A DNA stretch of 26,485 bases from positions 1-26,485 of the forward strand of contig DATHVI010000023.1 in NCBI GenBank assembly GCA_035461385.1. The letters run 5' to 3'. A program made the position numbers and the translations under genes. The notes beneath the pieces were generated by a model, which worked only from the letters and a program-made list of their open reading frames with translations, ran no database searches and was not told the DNA's origin. Source of the DNA: DATHVI01 sp035461385. Its GTDB lineage: Bacteria > Actinomycetota > Thermoleophilia > Solirubrobacterales > 70-9. Positions 1-5,428 of the stretch are shown one piece after another; positions within the stretch are counted from its first letter, which is position 1, and every line of letters starts with the position of its first letter.

Positions 1-594
1 GCTTGCGCCCTGACCAACCTGTCCGACCGCCTGGCCGGCGCCCTGGCCGATGTCCTGCACCGCGCCCTCGGCGCCCTCGCCGACGCTCTCGACCGCCTCA
101 CCGGTGTCCGCCAGCAGCTCGCCGCCGCCGCGCCCGACCTCCTCGACGGCACGCCCGATGCCCTCGAGGAGCTCGGGGTTGCGGTCGAGCGAGGTCAGCA
201 CCCGCTCGAGGATCCGGCTGACGTTGTCGAGCCGCGCCTTGAGCAGCGCCTGGGCCTCGACCCCTTCGATCTTGAGCTCGACCTTGCCGAGCGAGACGTC
301 GGCGCCGACGCTGAGCTCGACCAGGTCGCGGACCTCCGCCAGCACCGCGACCTGCGCCCGGAGGTCGGCGACCTCGATGTCGATCTCGTCGACCTTGACG
401 ACCGGGACGTCGAGGAGGACGTCGGGGCCCTCGGGGATCTCGCTCGGGTCGATGATCGAATAGTCGGGGAACTCCTCGCGCGACCGGCTGGGCCGCGACG
501 AGGACCGCCCGTTGCCGCCGCTGCGGTTCGACTTGCTCGAGCCGCCCTTCTTGGAACGGCCACCGGATTGGGATTTCGACTTTCGCTCTGCCAC
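1..594 (-). CDS. Gas-vesicle-cluster accessory protein (GvpY-like), C-terminus beyond window
   Basis: Starts with GTG at 594 behind a clear AAGGAG six bases upstream; 198 codons stay open to the left edge, so the C-terminus is missing. Residues 3-38 are a Ser/Arg/Lys/Gly-rich low-complexity head. Residues 57-145 form a conserved acidic core (LLDVPVVKVDEIDIEV, then VGADVSLGKVELKIEGVEAQ, LLKARLDNV and LDRNPELL), which I recall from the uncharacterised GvpY-type protein of actinobacterial gas-vesicle clusters. From about residue 150 the chain becomes Gly/Glu/Gln-rich with periodic GQG-type units, probably an amphipathic helical tail. It is the last visible gene of a minus-strand run that begins with the SRPBCC gene; the upstream 50-residue gene stops one base before this start. 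The gas-vesicle link is recalled from family resemblance and not verified. No GvpA, F, L or K lies in the window; they would be expected to the left. Confidence 0.62.
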   Translation of the reverse strand, partial: MAERKSKSQSGGRSKKGGSSKSNRSGGNGRSSSRPSRSREEFPDYSIIDPSEIPEGPDVLLDVPVVKVDEIDIEVADLRAQVAVLAEVRDLVELSVGADVSLGKVELKIEGVEAQALLKARLDNVSRILERVLTSLDRNPELLEGIGRAVEEVGRGGGELLADTGEAVESVGEGAEGAVQDIGQGAGQAVGQVGQGAS

Positions 595-595
595 T

Positions 596-748
596 TCAAG
601 CTCCTTGCTGGGGACGTGGTCGGGGGTCCTTCCGATCCGTCAGCCGGCGGCGCCGCGCGGCGAGGATCTCGCGAACCCGGCGGACGCTGGTCTTGATGTC
701 GGCGATTCGCTCGCCCGCGCCGCTCGGGCCGTTCTCTGGGTGGGCCAC
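596..748 (-). CDS. Small 50-residue basic protein in the gas-vesicle-type operon
   Basis: GTG start preceded by a strong AAGGAGG (752-758) with four bases between; the TGA stop is one base before the GTG of the next gene, so translation is probably coupled. The 50-residue product begins MAHPENGPSGAGERIADI and continues with a single helix rich in Arg and Ala (RRVREILAARRRRL), ending in a Pro/Gln/Arg tail. I do not recognise the family. Support comes from the ribosome site, the tight spacing and the strand shared with its neighbours. The charged helix could bind nucleic acid, a partner protein or the vesicle surface; the sequence alone does not decide. Confidence 0.6.
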   Translation of the reverse strand: MAHPENGPSGAGERIADIKTSVRRVREILAARRRRLTDRKDPRPRPQQGA

Positions 749-839
749 CCTGCCTCCTTGCGGTTCGATGCCTTCGTGGTCGGTTGCGGCCTACCCGCGT
801 CGATCGGCGCGCAAACGGTGGGCTTGAGTCGGGCTCTCA

Positions 840-1109
840 TCACTCACCGTTCGACGAGGTCAGGCGCTGCTCGACGGCGCCCGCGACCTGTGTGAGGTCG
901 AGGCTTCGGGCGCGCGTGTACGCGGCGCGCGCCGCCGCCGCGAGGACGACGCCGACCGCGATCGCGCCGGCCGTGCCGAGGCGGGAGTGCCCGCGGTCCT
1001 CGTCGTGGCCGACTTGGCTGTTGGCCTGCGCCTGTCCGTCATGGAGCAGGGTCTCGACCGCGGTCGTGGCGATCCTGCCGACGTCGATATTTTTCTGCTT
1101 GCGGGCCAT
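840..1109 (-). CDS. Small single-pass membrane protein (89 residues)
   Basis: Begins MARKQKNIDVGRIATTAVE, with one hydrophobic stretch at about residues 44-62 (GTAGAIAVGVVLAAAARAAY) that could cross the membrane, and a C-terminal helix ending QRLTSSNGE. The ATG at 1109 is two bases after the stop of the preceding 48-residue gene. A TTG at 1115, which overlaps that stop, is better spaced from an upstream GGGAG and would add two residues. No named family is recognised. The position between the SRPBCC gene and the GvpY-like gene suggests a role tied to the same cluster. A gap of 91 bases follows before the 50-residue gene; I see only that gene's ribosome site in it. Confidence 0.6.
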   Translation of the reverse strand: MARKQKNIDVGRIATTAVETLLHDGQAQANSQVGHDEDRGHSRLGTAGAIAVGVVLAAAARAAYTRARSLDLTQVAGAVEQRLTSSNGE

Positions 1110-1111
1110 CG

Positions 1112-1258
1112 TCAATCGTTCGACTCCCGCCGGAGCAGGCGGTAGGTGATCACCGCGACCGCCGCGCCGGCGACGGCCGCGGCGCCCATCGCCCGCGGGG
1201 CGGATGGGCGATCACCGCCGATCCGCTCGGCTGTTACACGTGCAAGCAGGCCGCTCAT
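1112..1258 (-). CDS. Tiny 48-residue membrane protein
   Basis: ATG at 1258 opens a 48-residue frame nine bases after the stop of the SRPBCC gene and ending two bases before the ATG of the next gene. The product starts MSGLLARVTAERIGG and has one hydrophobic segment (AMGAAAVAGAAVAVITYRLL) followed by positive residues RRESND, so a single membrane helix with a basic cytoplasmic end is likely. There is no strong Shine-Dalgarno; translation could be coupled to the gene upstream. Unknown family. The tight spacing on both sides is the main support that it is a real gene. Confidence 0.55.
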   Translation of the reverse strand: MSGLLARVTAERIGGDRPSAPRAMGAAAVAGAAVAVITYRLLRRESND

Positions 1259-1267
1259 CAGGGAGCC

Positions 1268-2578
1268 TCACGAACGCGACGAGCTGCGCTTGCGGCCGGA
1301 GCTCGACCGCGAGCTGCCGCCCGATCGTGAGCGCCCGCCCGAAGACGAACTCTTGCTCCTGCCGCTCGCCGACGACCCGCCGCGACTGCGGCTCGACGAT
1401 GACGACGAGCTGCCGCGCTTGCGGGACGACGAGGAGGAGGACCCGCCGCGCTTGCGGCTCGACGAGGACGAGGACCCGCCGCGCTTGCTGCTCGACGAGG
1501 ATCCGCCGCTCTTGGTGCTCGAGCCGCCCGAAGACGAGGACCCTGCGCCCACCTGGTCGGGCGAATGCGACTGCTCGCGCTCGTAGATGTCGTCGAACTC
1601 GGCGTACTCGCGCTGCTTGTCGTACTTCGTGTCGTGCTCCTCGACCAGCTCGCCGTCGTGGATCGTTCCGCGCCAGGCCCCGGTCTCGACCTCCTGCATC
1701 TCGATGAAGGCCTTGAACCGCGCGAGGTCGGCGCGCACGGCCCGCTTCACGTGCCGCATCCCGCGCGCCGCCTTCTCGAGCAGCGATCCGGGCTCGACGT
1801 CGAGCGTCACCTGGACGCGGGTGAGGCGGTCGGCGAGCTCGTGGAAGGTGACGACGCCGGTGTGCGTGACGCCGCTGGTCACCGTCCACATGATCCGCTC
1901 GTCCGGGCGCTGCTCGACGATCTGCGCCTCGAACTCCTTCGACATCCCCCAGAGCTTGGTCTTGAAGGAAACGTTGCAGTCGTCCTCCTGGGTCGCCTGA
2001 TCGAGGCGGTGCATGAACTGCGGCCACTCCTCGAACTGGGTCCACTGGTTGTAGGCGGTCGAGATCGGAACCCCGATGTCGACGGCCTGCTGGACCGGCA
2101 TCCGCCGCCCCTTGCCGACGCCCGGCGTCCCCTTCTTGCCCTTCTCGTCGCCTCCGCCGCCGACCCCCGGGATCGCGCTCTTGCCCGCCTCCTTGGCGAT
2201 CCCCGCGGCACCGCCGGCCTGGTCGACCTTCTTTCCGACCGCGTCCTTGACGCCGCCGGCAACGGTGTCCTTGATCCCGCCGCCGACCTTGTCCTTCACC
2301 CCCTCGAGGAGGCCGCCGCCGGCCTCGCCTGAAGCATCCTTCGCATCCTTCGCCGGCTTGGTGACCGCGCTCTTGACGGCCTTGGTCGCCCCCTTGGCGA
2401 CGAACGGAGCCGCGGCTACGAGCGCGGCGCCCGCGGCGACCCCGCGCACCCCGGACAGGGCACCGTTGCCGTTTCGCGAGCCGATCCCGTTCTGCGGCAC
2501 GCTCTCGGCCGCCTCTCTGGCTATTCGCCCGATCGTGCTCCCGATCAGGTCGCTTACATCCTTGACATCGCGAGCCAT
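1268..2578 (-). CDS. SRPBCC-domain protein with Arg/Ser-rich tail, gas-vesicle-cluster type
   Basis: Starts MARDVKDVSDLIGSTIG at ATG 2578, eight bases after an AAGGAGG. The 436-residue product has an N-terminal part with a hydrophobic stretch (about 44-63, VAAGAALVAAAPFVAKGA) and Gly/Lys/Asp repeats (KDTVAGGVKDAVGKK), then a polyketide-cyclase/dehydrase-like SRPBCC domain at about residues 160-300 (VDIGVPISTAYNQWTQFEEWPQFM, split here only by reading). The last 93 residues are almost entirely Ser, Gly, Arg and Lys. Proteins of this kind, an SRPBCC domain with a low-complexity tail, occur as uncharacterised members of actinobacterial gvp clusters as I recall. First gene of the minus-strand run. 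Function in gas-vesicle assembly or clustering is inferred. SRPBCC domains usually bind hydrophobic ligands; none can be named here. Confidence 0.75.
   Translation of the reverse strand: MARDVKDVSDLIGSTIGRIAREAAESVPQNGIGSRNGNGALSGVRGVAAGAALVAAAPFVAKGATKAVKSAVTKPAKDAKDASGEAGGGLLEGVKDKVGGGIKDTVAGGVKDAVGKKVDQAGGAAGIAKEAGKSAIPGVGGGGDEKGKKGTPGVGKGRRMPVQQAVDIGVPISTAYNQWTQFEEWPQFMHRLDQATQEDDCNVSFKTKLWGMSKEFEAQIVEQRPDERIMWTVTSGVTHTGVVTFHELADRLTRVQVTLDVEPGSLLEKAARGMRHVKRAVRADLARFKAFIEMQEVETGAWRGTIHDGELVEEHDTKYDKQREYAEFDDIYEREQSHSPDQVGAGSSSSGGSSTKSGGSSSSSKRGGSSSSSSRKRGGSSSSSSRKRGSSSSSSSRSRGGSSASGRSKSSSSGGRSRSGGSSRSSSGRKRSSSRS
1271..1549 (-). repeat. Imperfect in-frame repeat encoding Ser-Arg-Lys-Gly tail
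   Basis: This DNA encodes residues 344-436 of the SRPBCC protein. Between about 1385 and 1520 it consists of imperfect units of roughly 30-33 bases encoding SSSSSSRKRGG or close variants, repeated four times with changes (KRGG, RKRGG, RKRG, RSRGG). Such a run could expand or contract by slippage. Confidence 0.7.
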
Positions 2579-2599
2579 GACTGACTCCTCCTTGAGTAG

Positions 2600-2629
2600 T
2601 AAGTACCTCTTCCGCGCTACCCACCTGAA
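2600..2629 (-). promoter_or_regulatory. Possible promoter of the SRPBCC-led operon
   Basis: Upstream of the SRPBCC start the minus strand carries TTCAGG (2629-2624), an 18-base spacer and TACTTA (2605-2600), 21 bases before the ATG and followed by the AAGGAGG ribosome site. The match to consensus is moderate. This stretch is unusually AT-rich for the window. Confidence 0.35.
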
Positions 2630-2687
2630 CGGACGCTATGCACGATCCCGGGAACAGGATGGGCGGCGGGGCTGTCAAGCTGGCCGG

Positions 2688-3302
2688 GTGGCGATCGCGA
2701 TCGAGACTCCGCACGGCGAGGCGCGGGCGGACCTGCGGCCGGTCGAGGGCCCCCGCGCGGCGCTCGTCCTCGGCCACGGCGCCGGGGGCGGCGTCGAGGC
2801 GCCCGATCTGCTCGCGGCGACCGAGGCTGCGCGGTCAGCCGGACTCACTGTCGCCCTCGTCGAGCAGCCGTACCGGGTCGCGGGCCGTCGCTCGCCGCCG
2901 GCGGCGAACCGGCTCGACGCCGCCTGGGTCGCGGCGGTCGCCGGGCTCGCCAACGGCGAGCTGCGGGGCCTGCCGCTCGTCGTCGGCGGCCGGTCGCTCG
3001 GCGCCCGAGTCGCGTGCCGGACGCTCGGGGAGACCGGTGCGATGGCCGTGCTCTGCCTCGCGTTCCCGCTCCAGCCCCCGGCGCGCCAGGGATCCGAGCC
3101 GCGGCCGAGCCGGATCGCCGAGCTCGACGCGGTCGACATTCCAGTGCTGATCGTCCAGGGCGCGCGCGACCGGTTCGGGATGCCGCCCCCGGCCCCGGAC
3201 CGGACCGTGGTCGAGGTCGCCGGCGACCACGGGCTCAAGGCCGACCTCGACGCGGTCGGCAACGCGGTCCGGGACTGGCTCGACGGGCTGCCGGGCCTCT
3301 AG
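2688..3302 (+). CDS. Small alpha/beta hydrolase (KANL3/Tex30, dienelactone-hydrolase-like)
   Basis: The 204-residue protein read from GTG 2688 has a complete hydrolase core: oxyanion-region motif LVLGHGAGGG at 27-35, nucleophile elbow GGRSLG with Ser103, a likely acid Asp161 in QGARDRFG, and catalytic His181 in AGDHGLK. This is the layout of the short bacterial alpha/beta hydrolases related to KANL3/Tex30. Substrate unknown. An open frame continues far upstream but lies antisense to the SRPBCC gene; GTG 2688 is the first start that gives the expected family N-terminus, although its ribosome site is weak. The TAG stop is made by the left CTAG end of the inverted-repeat element that follows. 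It is transcribed divergently from the gas-vesicle-type operon. Confidence 0.8.
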   Translation: MAIAIETPHGEARADLRPVEGPRAALVLGHGAGGGVEAPDLLAATEAARSAGLTVALVEQPYRVAGRRSPPAANRLDAAWVAAVAGLANGELRGLPLVVGGRSLGARVACRTLGETGAMAVLCLAFPLQPPARQGSEPRPSRIAELDAVDIPVLIVQGARDRFGMPPPAPDRTVVEVAGDHGLKADLDAVGNAVRDWLDGLPGL

Positions 3303-3467
3303 ATGATTGATTCCATGGCCGCGTGCGCCCGGGGGCGAGTCTGGCCGAGCAGATCAAGGACGCAGGATGTGAAGCGTGGCAGCGCCACGCGAGCGTCCGA
3401 GGACGCAGATATGCGACGCGCCAGGCGCGTCATCCGGGGGCGCGGGGTCGTGGAATCAATCATCTAG
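3299..3467. repeat. Inverted-repeat element, copy 1, between convergent genes
   Basis: The 169-base element is bounded by a perfect 17-base inverted repeat, CTAGATGATTGATTCCA (3299-3315) and its complement (3451-3467). It contains a central hairpin GCGTGGC/GCCACGC (3374-3380 with 3384-3390) and a GC-rich partial palindrome GACGCGCC-A-GGCGCGTC just inside the right arm. The left CTAG supplies the stop of the plus-strand hydrolase, the right CTAG the stop of the minus-strand hypothetical gene. A second copy lies at 17199-17370. It carries no credible coding frame. It may be a small non-autonomous mobile element, a structured RNA, or a bidirectional terminator. Confidence 0.85.
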
Positions 3468-4051
3468 CTCGCCGGTGGGCGCGCGGTGGGGGCGCTGCCC
3501 GCAAGCGTCACGCCCGCCCGCCATCCCGGCGCCCTGCCGCCGGCGGGGGGCTGGACCCCCGCGGCGTCGATCCCGGCCTCGGCGAGCACCCAGGCGATCA
3601 CCGAGTTCGAGTTCCACATCTCGCCCGTGCCGAGCTCGTCGCGACCCCAGACCGGCGTCGGGACGCGCGGAACCGCGTCGAGAACCCGGCGGGCGCATGC
3701 CTCGTCGCGGCACAGCCGCCGCGGGCTGTCGACCGCCTCGGCGACGTCGGGAATCGACCCTCCGAGCCAGAGACGGATCTCGTAGCGGAACACCCGCAGC
3801 CTGCCCGCCCAGCGGCTGCCAACCGGGCCGCCCGCGACCGCGCCACGCCCGGCGCCGCTCAGATCCGGGACCGGGGTCTGCTCGATCACGTAGGTCCCCT
3901 CCGCGACCTCGACCTCGAGCGCGGAGTGGTATAGGTCGCACGGCCGGCGCCGCCCGAGCCGCGCGGCGACCGCTTCGTAGATCCGCCCGTTGAGCCTGAC
4001 GAAGCTCCCGCCGGCCCCGAGGGGTAGCCAGAAGAGGTCGACCGCCGCCAT
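3464..4051 (-). CDS. Conserved hypothetical protein (195 residues)
   Basis: ATG 4051 gives MAAVDLFWLPLGAGGSFVRLNG and a 195-residue product. The frame stays open further upstream, but that extension runs through a palindrome and has no family character, and a TAGGCT -10 box sits eight bases before ATG 4051. Clear motifs are CDLYHSALEV, VIEQTPVPD, GPVGSRWAGRLRVFRYEIR, VPTPVWGRDELGTGEMWNSNSVIAWVL and PPAGGRAPGW. I have an impression of an actinobacterial family with these motifs but know no function. The YHSALEV and WNSNSVIAWVL blocks faintly resemble the His and Cys blocks of permuted NlpC/LRAT-like proteins, with Ser or Asn where Cys would be; that is speculation. Its TAG stop is provided by the right end of inverted-repeat copy 1. 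Confidence 0.7.
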   Translation of the reverse strand: MAAVDLFWLPLGAGGSFVRLNGRIYEAVAARLGRRRPCDLYHSALEVEVAEGTYVIEQTPVPDLSGAGRGAVAGGPVGSRWAGRLRVFRYEIRLWLGGSIPDVAEAVDSPRRLCRDEACARRVLDAVPRVPTPVWGRDELGTGEMWNSNSVIAWVLAEAGIDAAGVQPPAGGRAPGWRAGVTLAGSAPTARPPAS

Positions 4052-4059
4052 CGGCCCGG

Positions 4060-4065
4060 AGCCTA
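4060..4065 (-). promoter_or_regulatory. -10 box TAGGCT for a probably leaderless gene
   Basis: TAGGCT on the minus strand ends eight bases before the ATG at 4051, with no Shine-Dalgarno between. This spacing places the transcription start at or beside the start codon. No convincing -35 box. Confidence 0.45.
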
Positions 4066-4165
4066 GGGAGCCTGGACGCGAGCCGGGCGCGCCGCGATAG
4101 CATCTGTGGGCCACGGATTCCGCCGTCGCGGGGGCGCGACCAACGGTGGAGCGGGGTGGTGTTGG

Positions 4166-4216
4166 GCCGAGACACTCGAGTGTCTCGGCAGCAGCAGGTA
4201 AGGCGGCGCAGCCGCC
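4166..4216. promoter_or_regulatory. 24-base perfect palindrome plus adjacent hairpin upstream of 4234 gene
   Basis: Positions 4166-4189 form a perfect 24-base palindrome with half-site GCCGAGACACTC. Twelve bases later, 4202-4216 can fold as GGCGGC-GCA-GCCGCC. Both lie in the 182-base gap between divergent genes, just before the ribosome site of the plus-strand operon. The palindrome could be an operator for a dimeric regulator; transcribed, it would be a stable hairpin in the 5' leader. No known motif is recognised. Confidence 0.6.
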
Positions 4217-4233
4217 GCAGAGATGGAGCCGGT

Positions 4234-4575
4234 ATGAGCGACGCCTTCCAGCCACCGCTTTCATCGCGCGAAGAGCGGGTCGCCTACAACGAGGCCTGGG
4301 CGCGCGACCTCAACCGCCACCGGGCGGAGTGGCTGGCGTTCGAGAGCGGGACCGGCAGCGGCACGTTTCGATGCGAGTGCTGGCGTGGCGATTGCGATGC
4401 CCGCATCGGCCTCACCGAGGACGAGTGGCGCATCGCCCGGGCGGAGCCGAACCGGTTTGTGGTCGCCCCGGGACACGTCGCCGACGACCTCGAAGCGGTG
4501 ATCGCGAAGCACCGCGGCTTCTGGCTCGTAGTCAAGCTCGGCAAGGCGGGAGAGGTTGCAGAGGCCCTCGGTTGA
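4234..4575 (+). CDS. Conserved small Cys-motif protein (113 residues)
   Basis: ATG 4234 follows GGAG by five bases. An open frame extends upstream to 4156 but crosses the palindrome, so the later start is preferred. N-terminal residues 11-40 form a charged helix (REERVAYNEAWARDLNRHR); then comes a compact domain FRCECWRGDCDARIGLTEDEWRIAR with Cys47, Cys49 and Cys54, followed by PNRFVVAPGH with His81 and a final strand GFWLVVKL. I recall this domain as frequent in high-GC actinobacteria, without a known function. The three Cys and one His could bind a metal. It is the first gene of a plus-strand trio; its last 20 bases overlap the lipid kinase gene. Confidence 0.72.
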   Translation: MSDAFQPPLSSREERVAYNEAWARDLNRHRAEWLAFESGTGSGTFRCECWRGDCDARIGLTEDEWRIARAEPNRFVVAPGHVADDLEAVIAKHRGFWLVVKLGKAGEVAEALG

Positions 4576-5428
4576 CGCGGCGGCCGGCGGGACCCGGATC
4601 GCCCTGTTCGAGAACCCCGCATCCGGGTCCGGTGACGCCGCCGCGGTCGCGCGGACGCTGGGCGACGCGGGCGCGGCGGTCGAGTCGTTCGAGCTCGACC
4701 AGGTCGAGGAGGCGCTCGCGACCCGACCGGCGCGGATCGTCGTCGCCGGCGGCGACGGCTCGCTCGCGCCGGCGGCGGCCACCGCCGCCCGGGCGGGGAC
4801 TCCGCTTGCGATCGTCCCGACGGGAACCGCCAACGACCTCGCCCGGGCGCTCGGGCTCCCGGATTCGATCGACGACGCCGCGAAGCTCGCGGCAGCCGGG
4901 ACCTCGACGCGCCGGATCGACCTCGCCTGGATGGGCGAGCGCCCGTTCCTCAACGTCGCCAGCATCGGCCTCGCCCCCGCTGCCGCGCGGCGGGCCAAGG
5001 GCCTCAAGCGCGTGCTCGGGCCGGTCTCCTACGCCGTCGGCGCCGTCCGCGCCGCGGCGGTGGCGAAACCGGTCGGGTGCCTGGTCCGCTGCGACGGCGC
5101 CGAGCTGTTCGCGGGCGAGGCATGGCAGGCCACCGTCGCATCGAGTGGAGCGTTCGGCGCCGGCGCGAGGGTCGAGGCCGATCCCGCCGATGGAATGCTC
5201 GACGCGGTCGTGATCGCCGCCGGCCCACGATCGGCGCTCGCGGTCCGAGCGTACGGGCTTCGCAGCGGCTCGCTCACCTCCCAGCACGACGTCCACAGCG
5301 CCCGCGCCCGAACCGTCGACATCGAGCTCGCAGGGCTGACCCCGTTCAACGTCGACGGCGAGCTGGTCGAGTCCGGCTCTACCCGCTTCCGGGCGGAGGC
5401 GCGGGCGGTCGAGGTCGTGGTCGGATGA
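4556..5428 (+). CDS. Diacylglycerol/lipid kinase family protein (YegS/DgkB-like)
   Basis: Reads 290 residues from TTG 4556, which follows a GGCGGGAGAGG stretch and overlaps the preceding gene by 20 bases. No ATG or GTG is suitably placed. The product starts the typical kinase fold at residue 14 (RIALFENPASGSGD), has the nucleotide-binding GGDGS at residues 65-69 and PTGTANDLARALGL shortly after, and ends with the C-terminal domain motif NVDGEL. These are hallmarks of the DAGK catalytic family, cytosolic enzymes that phosphorylate diacylglycerol, sphingoid bases or similar lipids with ATP. Its stop overlaps the start of the phospholipase-D-like gene (ATGA), so the two are likely co-translated and both act in lipid metabolism. 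Confidence 0.88.
   Translation: MQRPSVDAAAGGTRIALFENPASGSGDAAAVARTLGDAGAAVESFELDQVEEALATRPARIVVAGGDGSLAPAAATAARAGTPLAIVPTGTANDLARALGLPDSIDDAAKLAAAGTSTRRIDLAWMGERPFLNVASIGLAPAAARRAKGLKRVLGPVSYAVGAVRAAAVAKPVGCLVRCDGAELFAGEAWQATVASSGAFGAGARVEADPADGMLDAVVIAAGPRSALAVRAYGLRSGSLTSQHDVHSARARTVDIELAGLTPFNVDGELVESGSTRFRAEARAVEVVVG

Noticed and set aside
1565..2332. Plus-strand frame of 255 codons opposite the SRPBCC gene
   Set aside because: Leu/Asp/Val-rich antisense shadow typical of very GC-rich coding DNA; no motif or ribosome site.
1212..2777. Long minus-strand frame of 521 codons overlapping the SRPBCC gene
   Set aside because: Arg/Gly/Asp-rich shadow in another frame; the frame at 1268-2578 has a real domain, a strong ribosome site and family character.
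3323..3463. Open frames through inverted-repeat copy 1
   Set aside because: Frames are accidental, Arg-rich and not shared with copy 2; the shared features are palindromic, not coding.
4052..4264. N-terminal extension of the minus-strand hypothetical gene to 4264
   Set aside because: It crosses a perfect palindrome and the other gene's leader, has no family character, and a -10 box lies just before ATG 4051.
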